Below are positions 7,605 to 16,211 of a stretch of 64,000 bases of DNA, piece by piece (the first letter of the stretch is position 1; the number at the start of each line of letters is the position of its first letter). Both the position numbers and the translations under genes were made by a program. The notes under the pieces were generated by a model. It did no database searches, was not told where the DNA came from, and worked only from the letters and a program-made list of their open reading frames with translations. The stretch is from Chloroflexota bacterium (lineage in GTDB: Bacteria; Chloroflexota; UBA6077; JACCZL01): assembly GCA_020850535.1 (NCBI GenBank), contig JADZEM010000118.1, forward strand, positions 62,001 through 126,000, in the 5' to 3' direction.

Positions 7605-9086
7605 TCAGCCAGGCAGCCGCACCGGCTCGTCGAACTCCAGGCGGATCTTGCCCCAGCCCGGCTCGTGCAGATGGGACTGGAGACCGGCCCGTTCGATCAG
7701 CTTCAGGCTCTCTTCCTGCCCGAGATCGAGCGCCCCACCCTCGTCAATCGAGAGCACCTTGCGATCCTCCATCAGGATCTGCCCGTCCACGATGACCGTG
7801 TCCACGTCGTTGCCGACCGCCTCGTAGATCAGGCGATGCACGACCATGACGTTGGGCGTCAGATGCGGCTGTCGGAGGTTGACGACCGTCACATCGGCCT
7901 TCTTGCCGACCTCCAGCGAGCCGATCTCGTCATCCCAGCCGAGCGCCTTCGCGGCGTCGATGGTGATCATCTCCAGGAGCTTGCCCGGCGGCAGCAGGAA
8001 CATGTCGCGGGACATCATCTGGTGGACCGTCTGGGCGCGGCGCACCGCCTGGAACAGGTCGAAGCTGACCTTCGGGGCGGTGCCGTCGGTGGTGATGGCC
8101 ACGTTCACGCCGGCCTGCATCAGCTCCGGGACCGGGCAGCGACCGCTCGCCTGATTGCTGCTGGCCGAGTGCGTGGCATGGGTTCCCGTGTCGGCCAGGA
8201 TCTGCACCTCCTGCAGCGAGATGCCGCGCAGGTGCTGGATGTGCACGTCTGGCCCCAGCAGCGCCCACTCGTCCTTGGCCGCCAGCCGCACCATGCCGGC
8301 GAAGGCGTCGGTGTGGATGCGGGTGTGGTACTTCGCCGTCAACTCGCGGACGCGGCGAGCCTGCTGGCGGTCGAAGTCGGTGAGGGTGGTGGCGGCGTCG
8401 GCGGTCGTCGGGTTGGATGGGTCCAGCGAGGCGATCATCGTGAACGGCGTCACGAAGACCCGGATACGGTCGTTTGCGCCGTGGTGCCAGGTCTGGACGA
8501 CCGCCTCGGTACCGGCCATCGCCTCGTCAAAGGTGAAGGTCAACTCCTCGCGGACTCCGCTGTCCCACCGGCTGACGGCATGCGGCCAGGGCGGTGCGCA
8601 CGGACCGACGCACACGACCTCGCGGACGCCGACCTCGCTGTACGCCTTCGCGTGGTTGTTGCCGATGCGCGGGTCGTCCGCGCGCGGCATCGAGCCCATC
8701 ACGCTGACGCCCGTCGTCACGCCGAACCGCAGCCGCTCCAGCGCCGAGACGAGACCATCGGCGTACCAGTACGCAGGCGTCGTGAAATGGAAGTAGGTCG
8801 GCGTGACGATGCGCATCCAGAAGGTCGGCGTGTCCGCGCCAATCGTCTTGATGAGGGAGTGGCCGCCGTGGCCGTGCGCGTCGACCAGCCCAGGCAGGAT
8901 CGCCTTGCCCTTGCAGTCGACGGTCTTGCGGGCGGTGTAGGTCGCCGTCAGCGCGGCAGTTGGGCCGACGGCCACGATCCGCCCGCCTTCTATTGCGACT
9001 GCCCCGTCTTCGAGGATGCGGCGGTCGGCGTCCACGGTTACCACCGTGCCGCCGGTCAGGAGAAGGTCGGCCGTTGACGTGCTCAT
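7605..9086 (-). CDS. Amidohydrolase, cytosine-deaminase/AtzA-like (metal ligands intact)
   Basis: TIM-barrel amidohydrolase of 493 residues, probably a cytoplasmic metal-dependent deaminase or ring hydrolase. The HxH metal motif is present (VDAHGH, H71 and H73), further histidines are in IHTDA and HIQHLRG, and the catalytic Asp is in TTDGTAP. The C-terminal beta-sandwich carries KADVTVVNL. Length and order fit the subgroup that includes S-adenosylhomocysteine/methylthioadenosine deaminase and s-triazine hydrolases, but the substrate cannot be inferred. Its ATG overlaps the stop of the neighbouring amidohydrolase paralog (ATGA). It is last in a coupled minus-strand series of two isomerases and two amidohydrolases downstream of a sugar-type importer. 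Confidence 0.85.
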   Translation of the reverse strand: MSTSTADLLLTGGTVVTVDADRRILEDGAVAIEGGRIVAVGPTAALTATYTARKTVDCKGKAILPGLVDAHGHGGHSLIKTIGADTPTFWMRIVTPTYFHFTTPAYWYADGLVSALERLRFGVTTGVSVMGSMPRADDPRIGNNHAKAYSEVGVREVVCVGPCAPPWPHAVSRWDSGVREELTFTFDEAMAGTEAVVQTWHHGANDRIRVFVTPFTMIASLDPSNPTTADAATTLTDFDRQQARRVRELTAKYHTRIHTDAFAGMVRLAAKDEWALLGPDVHIQHLRGISLQEVQILADTGTHATHSASSNQASGRCPVPELMQAGVNVAITTDGTAPKVSFDLFQAVRRAQTVHQMMSRDMFLLPPGKLLEMITIDAAKALGWDDEIGSLEVGKKADVTVVNLRQPHLTPNVMVVHRLIYEAVGNDVDTVIVDGQILMEDRKVLSIDEGGALDLGQEESLKLIERAGLQSHLHEPGWGKIRLEFDEPVRLPG

Positions 9087-10570
9087 GCCGGGCCTCGCTC
9101 AACCGTCTTGAAGGATGGAGGGAACAGGACATCGGTCGGCCGGCGCAGGTAGTCCCGCTCCGAGTAGGCGGCCTTATAGGTCTCGAAGTACCGTTGGGCA
9201 CGCGCCCGCATCGCCTCGACATCCTGGCCGGGGATCTGGCCGTCTTCGACGACCGTCACGCCGTCCACGATGACCGTCTTGACCTGTGCGCCGTTCGCGT
9301 TCATCACCATCGTGCGGATCGGATCGTCAATCGGGCCGGTCCGCAGCTGGCTCAAGTCTACGATGGTGATGTCGGCTTTGGAACCCGGGGCCAGCCGCCC
9401 GAGGTCGTCTCGCCCGAGCAGCTTCGCGCCGCCGAGCGTCGCCGCCCGGAACATGTCTGCCGCCGAGCCGGCCGACTGGTCGCGGACCCGCTGCTTCGCC
9501 ATGTTCGAGGCGTAGTCCATCGCTCGGATGATGTCCGGCGGGAACATGTCGGTGCCCAGCGCGACGTTGACGCCGGCCTCGCGGTAGCCGTCGAACGTGT
9601 CCAGCGAGCGCGCGTGGCGAGCGGCTGGGATCGGGCAGTGGATGACGGTCGTGCCGGTGTCCCGGAGCAGCGCCAGCTCGTCCGCGCCGTCGTCGGGTAC
9701 GCCGTTCCGGCCGCCGATGAAGAAGACGTGCGGGATGCCGACGTTCGGCCCGAGAAACCCGATCTCGCCCAGCAGCTCGATGGACCGCTTGCCGTGCCAC
9801 TGCTGGATCAGGGCAAGCTCCGGCAGCCCCTGGGCCGCGTGCAGCTTGATCGGGACGCCCAGCTCATCGGCGTACTGCTTCGTCTTGCGAAGGATGTCGA
9901 GCGTCACCGTCTCGATGCGGCAGGGCAGGAACGCGCCGCGAATCCGACCGTTGTACGCCCCGTCGAAGCGCCGCACGATGCTGGCGGCCTGCTCCAGCCC
10001 CTGCTCGCCGCAGGCCTCGTCCCAGGCCACATCGCGCGAGCCATCCGCGCGGATGATATTGATGCCGCCGCGGTAGGCCTGCCCGACGTAGAGGCGCAGG
10101 CCGAGATCGCCGGCGATCTCGGCCATGTCGGCGATCTGGTCTTCGGTCTCGCACCACTCGCGGTACGTCTCGGCGGCGATGGGCAAGGCCGTGGTGATCC
10201 CGTTCAGCAGCAGTTGCGTGAGCGCGTACCGGCGATTGAACCGCTCGTCGTCGGCGCCGAACAGCTCATGGCGGCGATGGTTGAAGTAGTCCTCGGACCA
10301 GACGTGGCCGGTCATCAGGTCGGCGGTGGGCCAGGTGTCAAGGATGCCGTGGTCGATGTCGGCCAGGGCGTTCATGTCCAGGAAGCCGGGGCTGACGAGG
10401 GCGTCGCCAGCCGCGATCTCCCGATCTACGTCGCCCGGATAGCCGTGCCCGACGAACACGACCCGGTCATCGTCGTAGACGACCTCGCCGTCACAGTAGA
10501 CGACGTGGTCACCGCCGTTGTGGGCTGCGTCGTAGCCAGCGACGAAGCGGCCGGTGATGCGGGTCTTCAT
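9083..10570 (-). CDS. Amidohydrolase-family protein with altered HxH metal site
   Basis: A 495-residue amidohydrolase-fold protein and paralog of the gene at 7605-9086. Aligning PGFLD with PGLVD of the paralog puts N67 and L69 where the metal-binding HxH should be, so that motif is lost. The later histidines (KLHAAQ, IPHVFF) and the Asp (LGTDMFPP) remain. It may use a single metal, act on another substrate, or be a partner subunit. ATG 10570 was chosen because it overlaps the upstream isomerase stop (ATGA) and starts the family N-terminus; the much longer open frame to 11089 lies over the isomerase gene. Both ends are translationally coupled to neighbours. Confidence 0.8.
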   Translation of the reverse strand: MKTRITGRFVAGYDAAHNGGDHVVYCDGEVVYDDDRVVFVGHGYPGDVDREIAAGDALVSPGFLDMNALADIDHGILDTWPTADLMTGHVWSEDYFNHRRHELFGADDERFNRRYALTQLLLNGITTALPIAAETYREWCETEDQIADMAEIAGDLGLRLYVGQAYRGGINIIRADGSRDVAWDEACGEQGLEQAASIVRRFDGAYNGRIRGAFLPCRIETVTLDILRKTKQYADELGVPIKLHAAQGLPELALIQQWHGKRSIELLGEIGFLGPNVGIPHVFFIGGRNGVPDDGADELALLRDTGTTVIHCPIPAARHARSLDTFDGYREAGVNVALGTDMFPPDIIRAMDYASNMAKQRVRDQSAGSAADMFRAATLGGAKLLGRDDLGRLAPGSKADITIVDLSQLRTGPIDDPIRTMVMNANGAQVKTVIVDGVTVVEDGQIPGQDVEAMRARAQRYFETYKAAYSERDYLRRPTDVLFPPSFKTVERGPA

Positions 10571-11574
10571 CCGCTCACTCCCGCCCCGACCGGCAGCTCG
10601 CTGCCCAGGAGCGTCGGCAGGTAGGCCAGGGTGGCCGGCAGCCGCTCCAGCACGTTCACCTGGAACGCCTCGCGGGGCGGCCGGGCGGGGTCCTTCAGCT
10701 TCTCCTCGGAGACGACGGTCAGCCGCACGACCTCGGCAAGCTCGGGCAGCCGCAGGTCGGTCTGCGCGGCGATCCACGCCCGGTCGAAGATCGGCATCCC
10801 GAACTGACCGCGATGCAGCTCGATGGTCAGGCTCGGCTCGGCGCCGGCCTCGGCCAACACGGCCAGCATGCCGGGCCAGTCCAGGATGCCATCGCCCACG
10901 GCCCGCAGCTTGCGGTCGATGCCGCTCGCCGTAAAGAAGAGGTCGGCGTCGCTCAGGAAGGCGCGGGTGCAGTACGGCCCGACGCGCCGGGCCGACTCCA
11001 CGGGCGCTTCGAGTCGGACCAGCACGTTGACCGGGTCGAACCCGATGCCCATCACGTCTGGCCCGACCTGCTCGACGATCCGCACGCACTCGTCGGAGGT
11101 GATCTCCTCGTGCGTCTTCACGTCGAGGCGCAGGTCGTGGTCGAGCAGGAACGGCCGCAGCGACTTCAGGAACGATGTCGTGGCCGCGACCTGATTGGCC
11201 CAGGGAACTGACCGGCTGAACCGGTCCACCAGTGCGCCGACGGTGAAGAACGTCGCCGAGCAGCCAAGGATCTGGGCGGCCAGGAGGACGCGCTCCAGGC
11301 CGGTCCGGAAGTCGCCGTCGCCGGCCGCCACGATATCCTCGCGCTTGCCGAAGTGGTACGGGTTGATCTGGCCGCCGGCGACATCCAGGAACAGGCCGAG
11401 CGACTCAGCGTACGCGCGGACGTCACGCAGCTCGGAGGGGTCCAGGGTCTTGCTCACGTCGAAGACGGACGCGACCATGCAGCCGCCGAGCCCGTGCCCC
11501 TTGACGACATCAAGGGTGGTGCTGATTGGCTGGGGCGTCGCGTCGAGGGTCCGCGAGTAGATCGAAACGTTCAC
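10567..11574 (-). CDS. TIM-barrel sugar-isomerase/epimerase-like protein, degenerate metal site
   Basis: A 335-residue xylose-isomerase-like TIM barrel and paralog of the gene at 11571. Shared blocks include THEEI, GPDVMGI.FD and EAPVE.A.RV.PY. Compared with the paralog, two of the four expected metal ligands differ: Glu163 is Lys153 and His216 is Phe206, while Asp180 and the late Glu are kept. Isomerase activity of the usual metal-dependent kind is therefore doubtful. The GTG start at 11574 overlaps the stop of the upstream gene (GTGA) and the sequence starts directly with the first barrel strand. It precedes the amidohydrolases in the same coupled series. Confidence 0.78.
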   Translation of the reverse strand: MNVSIYSRTLDATPQPISTTLDVVKGHGLGGCMVASVFDVSKTLDPSELRDVRAYAESLGLFLDVAGGQINPYHFGKREDIVAAGDGDFRTGLERVLLAAQILGCSATFFTVGALVDRFSRSVPWANQVAATTSFLKSLRPFLLDHDLRLDVKTHEEITSDECVRIVEQVGPDVMGIGFDPVNVLVRLEAPVESARRVGPYCTRAFLSDADLFFTASGIDRKLRAVGDGILDWPGMLAVLAEAGAEPSLTIELHRGQFGMPIFDRAWIAAQTDLRLPELAEVVRLTVVSEEKLKDPARPPREAFQVNVLERLPATLAYLPTLLGSELPVGAGVSG

Positions 11575-12644
11575 CGTGCTGCCCCTGCCGCCGCGAGCGT
11601 CTGGCCCAGGCCGTACTTCTCGCAGACCGCGCGCAGGTAGGCCGCGCTCTCCTGGATGTACCAGACCTCGCGAGCGTAGTCGAACGGGTGCGAGTCGTAC
11701 TCGTCGATGCTGACCCACTCGCCGGCCGCGATCTTCGAGGTGCACAGCTGGGCCAGCCGGATGAACTCGGCGTACTCCGAGACGCTCAGGTCGGGGTGGG
11801 AGGCGTTCCAGACCGGATCGAAGACCTGGGTCAGCGTGTGGCCGGCCGTGTTCGGGTTCTCGATGGTCAGGTGCAGCGACGGGTTGTGCTGGTACAGCAG
11901 CGGCAGGATGAACTCGAAGTCGACCATCCCCTGGCCGCACGGGCGCACCTGTCGGAGGGTGCCCTCCGGCGTCAGGACGTGGACGATGTCCTTCAGATGC
12001 GTCTGGCGGACGTAGGGCGCCACCCGCTTTGCCGCCTCGACCGGCGCTTCGCCGCGCTGGGTGACGTTCGGGATGTCGAAGGTGATGCCCATCACGTCAG
12101 GCCCGGTGGCCTCGACCAGGCGCACCACCTCAAACGAGCTGATCTCCTCGTGCGTCTCCATGTTCATGTGCATGCCGAGATCGCGCACCATCGGGGCGAG
12201 CTTCTTCAGGAACCGCCCGGTGGCTTCGAGCTGCTCGGCCCAGGTGACATCGGTGCGGAAGCGGTCATAGGCCCAGTAGCCTTTGTAGACGCCCTTGTAG
12301 TTGGCGGTCCCGATCCAGACCTCGGTGATGTCGGCGGCACGACAGGCCTCCAGCATTCGGCGGAATCCCAGGAGGATGTCGCCGTCGCCGGCTGCGCGCA
12401 GCTCGGGCGCTTCCGGCGAGGCGTACGGGTTCACCTTCCCCAGCCCGCTCTCGCAGTACATCCCGAGCGAATCGGCGTGGGCCTTGATCTCGCGCATCTC
12501 GCCGTGATCGAGCGTCGGGCTCATCTCCAGCACCGTGCGGAAGAACAGCCCCTCCAGCCCCAGCTCACGGGCGTGCGTGAAGCTCTTGAGCGGACCGTAC
12601 TCGACAGCCTTCGGGATCTTGCGACCGTCAACACCAACGCGCAT
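11571..12644 (-). CDS. Sugar phosphate isomerase/epimerase family protein (TIM barrel)
   Basis: A 357-residue AP-endonuclease-2/xylose-isomerase-like TIM barrel, likely a cytoplasmic isomerase or epimerase. The four metal ligands typical of the fold can be placed: E163 (METHEE), D190 (ITFDIPN), H216 (THLKD) and E262 (LTIENPN). Start ATG 12644 has a strong GGGAGGGGAG sequence upstream. It follows the importer permease by 107 bp and is the first of four overlapping genes. The position suggests it acts on the compound brought in by the CUT1 transporter; the substrate is unknown. Confidence 0.85.
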   Translation of the reverse strand: MRVGVDGRKIPKAVEYGPLKSFTHARELGLEGLFFRTVLEMSPTLDHGEMREIKAHADSLGMYCESGLGKVNPYASPEAPELRAAGDGDILLGFRRMLEACRAADITEVWIGTANYKGVYKGYWAYDRFRTDVTWAEQLEATGRFLKKLAPMVRDLGMHMNMETHEEISSFEVVRLVEATGPDVMGITFDIPNVTQRGEAPVEAAKRVAPYVRQTHLKDIVHVLTPEGTLRQVRPCGQGMVDFEFILPLLYQHNPSLHLTIENPNTAGHTLTQVFDPVWNASHPDLSVSEYAEFIRLAQLCTSKIAAGEWVSIDEYDSHPFDYAREVWYIQESAAYLRAVCEKYGLGQTLAAAGAAR

Positions 12645-12751
12645 GGTCTCCCCTCCCTGTGGGCGTCCGCTCGGCCGGTGCGGCACGGCGAGCGGACCGG
12701 ATTCGGCAATCGGCTGTGTGCCTGGTGCGGGTGCGACATACTGCTTGCAGG

Positions 12752-13666
12752 CTACTTCATTCCCGATACCAGCATCCCGCGCACGTAGTAGCGCTGGAGC
12801 AGGAAGAACAGGATCAGCAGCGGGATCGTGGCGGCAGTGGCAGCCGCGAACAGCTCGCCAAACAGCGGGAAGTTGGCGATGGTGCGGAACTTGGCGATGG
12901 TGACCTGGACCACCTGCTTGTTCGGATCCTGCATGATGACCAGCGGCCAGAGGTAGCTGTTCCACGACCACATGAACTGGATCAGCGCCAGGGTCACCAG
13001 GGCCGGGCGGGTGTTCGGCAGGATGATGTGCCAGAACACCTGGACCAGCGACGCGCCTTCGATGGTGGCGGCCTCGTCAAGCTCGCGCGGGATCTCCAGA
13101 AACGACTGCCGCATCAGGAAGATGCCGAACGGGCTGAAGCTGAACGGCAGGAACAGCGCCCAGTACGACGACACCAGTCCCAGGCTCCGCATCACGATGT
13201 ACAGCGGCACCACCACCACGTCGAACGGCACGAACGCCGTCAGCATGGTGAAGGCGAACAGCACATCGCGGCCGGGGAAGCGCATCCGCGAGAACACGAA
13301 CGCCGCCAGCGTCGAGGTCAGCAGCGCGCCGGTGACCTGTCCGCCGGCCGCGATCAGCGTGTTCAGCAGGTCGCGGTGAAAGCTCCAGGTGGTGAAGATC
13401 GAGACGTAGTTCTCCAGCGTTGGCGCTGGCGGGATGAACGTCCAGACGCTCAACGGCGTGGTGTAGCGAAAGACGTCGACGGTGGGCTTGAACGAGGTCA
13501 GGAACATCCAGATGAACGGCGTCAGGAAGATGAAAGCAACGGCGACCATCGCGACGTAGGACGGCACGTCTGCCAGCGACCGGTCCAACCAGGTTGGCCG
13601 CTGACCGGGCAGCGGGGCAGCCCCGGCCGTCGCCGGCGGCGGGGCGAGCGAGCTGTTTTGCATCAT
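12752..13666 (-). CDS. CUT1-type sugar ABC transporter permease, MalG-like
   Basis: Inner-membrane permease of 304 residues. Six hydrophobic helices are visible, with the loop motif EAATIEGASLVQVFWHIILP matching the EAA motif that contacts the ATPase, and a C-terminus ending in VSGMK as is common for MalG-type subunits. The N-terminus begins with a 25-residue Pro/Ala-rich cytoplasmic tail. GGGGACG precedes the start. It lies 12 bp after the MalF-like gene in the order receptor, MalF-like, MalG-like. No ATPase gene is in this operon, so a shared MsmX/UgpC-type ATPase elsewhere is likely. Confidence 0.92.
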   Translation of the reverse strand: MMQNSSLAPPPATAGAAPLPGQRPTWLDRSLADVPSYVAMVAVAFIFLTPFIWMFLTSFKPTVDVFRYTTPLSVWTFIPPAPTLENYVSIFTTWSFHRDLLNTLIAAGGQVTGALLTSTLAAFVFSRMRFPGRDVLFAFTMLTAFVPFDVVVVPLYIVMRSLGLVSSYWALFLPFSFSPFGIFLMRQSFLEIPRELDEAATIEGASLVQVFWHIILPNTRPALVTLALIQFMWSWNSYLWPLVIMQDPNKQVVQVTIAKFRTIANFPLFGELFAAATAATIPLLILFFLLQRYYVRGMLVSGMK

Positions 13667-13678
13667 CGTCCCCTCGCC

Positions 13679-14590
13679 CTAGTACTCATGGTCGGTTCGC
13701 AGCAGCCGCGCCTGCACCAGCGTGATCGCCACCAGCAGCAGGATGACCAGCATCGCCACAGCTGACGCGTCGCCCATGCGCTGGAACTTGAACGCCTGCT
13801 CGTACATGAAGTAGACGGCGTTGATGGTGGCGTCCTCCGGGCCTCCGTCAGTCATGAGTGCGATGGGGATGAAGATCCGGCTGCCGGAGATGGTCGCCAT
13901 GAAGGTGGCGAGCAGGAGCATCCGGCGCAGCAACGGCAGCGTGATGTGGACGAGCCGCGCCCATGCGCCCGCTCCGTCGATCTCGGCTGCCTCCTGGTAC
14001 TCATGTGGGATCGTCTGGAGGCCGGCCAGCAGGATCAGCGTGGTGAAGCCGATGTCCTTCCAGACGATCATCACCAGGACCGAGGGCAACGCCTGCGCCA
14101 CGCTGGTCAGGAACGGCTGGCCGGGAATCCCGACCGCTCCGAGGAAGGCGTTGAACAGGCCGTTGTCCGGGGTGTAGAGGATGTTCCAGATCAGCGCAAC
14201 CACGGCCTCGGAGGCGACCAGCGCGGCAAAGACGGCCCCCCGCACGATCCGCGTCCCCGGCAATGACCGGTTCAGGAGCAGCGCGATGCCGAGCCCGAGC
14301 GGGATTTGCAGGGCCAGCTTCCCGCCGATGTAGATCAGCGAGTTGACCGTGGCGCGGATGAACCGCTCGTTCTCGAGCAAGTTGGCGTAGTTGCTCAGCC
14401 CCACGAACGTGGCGGCACTCGGGTTCAACGGGCTGAACCGCAGCAGGCTGTTCTGAACGGCGGCTGCGAGCGGCAGCCAGTGAAAGACGATCAGTCCGAC
14501 GAACGTGGGGAACAGAAACAGGGTTGCCACGAGCAGGACATCGGCCCTGACTCGTGGTGACCTGCGAACGCGCGGCAGTGTCGCCTGCAT
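13679..14590 (-). CDS. CUT1-type sugar ABC transporter permease, MalF-like
   Basis: Inner-membrane permease of 303 residues forming the channel with the MalG-like subunit. It has six predicted helices starting with LLVATLFLFPTFVGLIVFH, and the ATPase-docking loop EAAEIDGAGAWARLVHITLP. It lacks the long MalF periplasmic loop, as in most CUT1 permeases such as UgpA or LacF. It lies 30 bp downstream of the receptor gene. The substrate is probably a sugar, polyol or related small molecule, inferred only from family and neighbours. Confidence 0.92.
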   Translation of the reverse strand: MQATLPRVRRSPRVRADVLLVATLFLFPTFVGLIVFHWLPLAAAVQNSLLRFSPLNPSAATFVGLSNYANLLENERFIRATVNSLIYIGGKLALQIPLGLGIALLLNRSLPGTRIVRGAVFAALVASEAVVALIWNILYTPDNGLFNAFLGAVGIPGQPFLTSVAQALPSVLVMIVWKDIGFTTLILLAGLQTIPHEYQEAAEIDGAGAWARLVHITLPLLRRMLLLATFMATISGSRIFIPIALMTDGGPEDATINAVYFMYEQAFKFQRMGDASAVAMLVILLLVAITLVQARLLRTDHEY

Positions 14591-14620
14591 ACTCCGACCT
14601 CTCGTCTCGGCGATGCGAGG

Positions 14621-16156
14621 CTACTTCTTGTACTGCACGAGGAGATCGTCGATCTCCTTGGCCGCCTTGTTGAGGCGAGCCTCGACGGCAGCACCCAGCG
14701 CGATGTCCTTGATGGCCGTGTTCATCACGCTGAAGTACTCCAGGTAGCCCGGAGTCACCGGCGGCGCGTATCCCACCTTCGTCAGCGCGACAGCCAGGCT
14801 CCGCGGGAACTCCTTGTACCCGGCCATCTTGTCAAACAGCGACGTTCTGGCCGGCATCGACCCCCAGTTGGTGTGGAACGCCATCCGGTTCTTGTCGTTG
14901 TGAATGAAGCCGAGGTAGGCCGCCGTCTCGGCCGGGTACTTCGTCCTGGCGTAGATGATCGGCGAGTCGCCGCTGATGTGGTTGAAGACGACGTTTCCGC
15001 GTGGCACCGGCGTGGCGCCCCACTTGAACTTCGGGGCAGAGTCCGGATTGGCGAATCGGTTGGCGAGGTTGATCGAGGAGAACCGTGTCGCGGCCTTCCC
15101 GTCCTCGAACTGGTTCGGCGTGGCGACGGAGGGCGAGAACTTCTCCTTGAAGATGCGCTGATAGAGCAGCATCCCCTTGACGGCCTCTGGCGTGTTCACG
15201 TAGCCAGTCGCGGTGAGGCCGTCGGAGCTGACGCCCGCGAACGTCTTGTACGCCGAACTGTCCTTCGGGGCGTTCGGGTCGCCCAGCGAGCGGGTGTAGA
15301 TCCCCTCGTACCAGTAGCTCGAGCCGGGACCGCCGTTGCCGTACGCCGACGAGGCCAGCGTGTAGGTCGGTCCGTCTCCACCGGGGTTGATCGACGCGTT
15401 CAGCTTCGTCCAGGCGTCCGCGATCTGGTCCCAGGTCCAGCCCCTGGTCAGGTCGTCAGTCTCAGGCGGGGTCGCGACGCCGGCCTTCTCGAAGAGATCC
15501 TTGTTGAAGTAGAGCATGACCTGGCCCTGTTCCCAGGGCATGCCGTACAGCTTGCCATTCACGCTCTGCTGATCGCGCATGGCCGGCGGGATGTCGTTGA
15601 TGTACTCGTCGGTGAGGAACTCGCTCAGGTTGAGGACGATCCCGTTGAAGACGTAGGCCTGGATGAAGTCGCCCTTCCCCATCATGGCGTCCGGTGCATC
15701 GCCGGCCGCGACGTATGTCTGGAGCTTCTGGTTGAGGTCGCCGTACGGCACAGGCTCCTCTTCGATGGCGATGTTGGGGTAGGCGGCCGCCCACTCGGCG
15801 TTCCAGGCCTTGATGGCGGCCTCGGTGACCGGGTTGAACGACTGGCGCATGAAGCGGAGCTTGATGTTCTGGCCCGTGGGCGCCGGCCCCTTGTAGCCGC
15901 CAAGATCGAGCTTGTACTGGGGCTTGCCGGCGGCGTTGGGCGCGGCGGCCGGCGCAGCGGACGCCGGTTTGGCATCGGCGGCGGCTGGCTTGGCGTCGGT
16001 GGCTGGCTTGGCGTCGGCGGCCGGCTTGGCGTCGGCGGCTGGCTTGGCGTCGGCGGGTTTGGCCGGCGCTGGCGACGCGGCCGGCGTGCAGGCTGCCGCA
16101 CCGAGGGCGCCGGCCAGCAACAGGGCCTGAGACACGAACTGGCGTCGGGTCAACAT
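14621..16156 (-). CDS. Extracellular solute-binding lipoprotein, family 1 (CUT1 type)
   Basis: Receptor of the sugar-type importer, 511 residues. The N-terminus MLTRRQF plus a hydrophobic core and lipobox ending GAAAC indicates a lipoprotein, possibly Tat-exported. A roughly 50-residue linker of repeated ADAKPA units follows. The mature domain shows family-1 features (ALLL-type N-terminal strand, WTWDQIADAWTKLN, and GSMPARTSLF near the C-terminus). A GGAGCG sequence precedes ATG 16156. It is 55 bp from the racemase gene and may share its promoter. Specificity is unknown. Confidence 0.92.
   Translation of the reverse strand: MLTRRQFVSQALLLAGALGAAACTPAASPAPAKPADAKPAADAKPAADAKPATDAKPAAADAKPASAAPAAAPNAAGKPQYKLDLGGYKGPAPTGQNIKLRFMRQSFNPVTEAAIKAWNAEWAAAYPNIAIEEEPVPYGDLNQKLQTYVAAGDAPDAMMGKGDFIQAYVFNGIVLNLSEFLTDEYINDIPPAMRDQQSVNGKLYGMPWEQGQVMLYFNKDLFEKAGVATPPETDDLTRGWTWDQIADAWTKLNASINPGGDGPTYTLASSAYGNGGPGSSYWYEGIYTRSLGDPNAPKDSSAYKTFAGVSSDGLTATGYVNTPEAVKGMLLYQRIFKEKFSPSVATPNQFEDGKAATRFSSINLANRFANPDSAPKFKWGATPVPRGNVVFNHISGDSPIIYARTKYPAETAAYLGFIHNDKNRMAFHTNWGSMPARTSLFDKMAGYKEFPRSLAVALTKVGYAPPVTPGYLEYFSVMNTAIKDIALGAAVEARLNKAAKEIDDLLVQYKK
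15967..16062 (-). repeat. Imperfect 18-bp coding repeats in the second receptor's linker
   Basis: About five tandem copies of an 18-nt unit encode ADAKPA with small variants (ATDAKPA, AADAKPA). They are in the spacer after the lipid anchor, equivalent in place but unrelated in sequence to the GNPNAGPPA repeats of the first receptor. Confidence 0.8.
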
Positions 16157-16211
16157 CTGGTCGCTCCTTTCGGATGTCGGGTCGGATGTCGCGTCGGATG
16201 TCAGGCGTGCG

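Noticed and set aside
6651-9077. A long plus-strand open frame of about 800 codons across the amidohydrolase
   Set aside because: It is an antisense shadow of uppP plus the amidohydrolase; the other frames carry clear family motifs, and high GC makes long accidental frames common.
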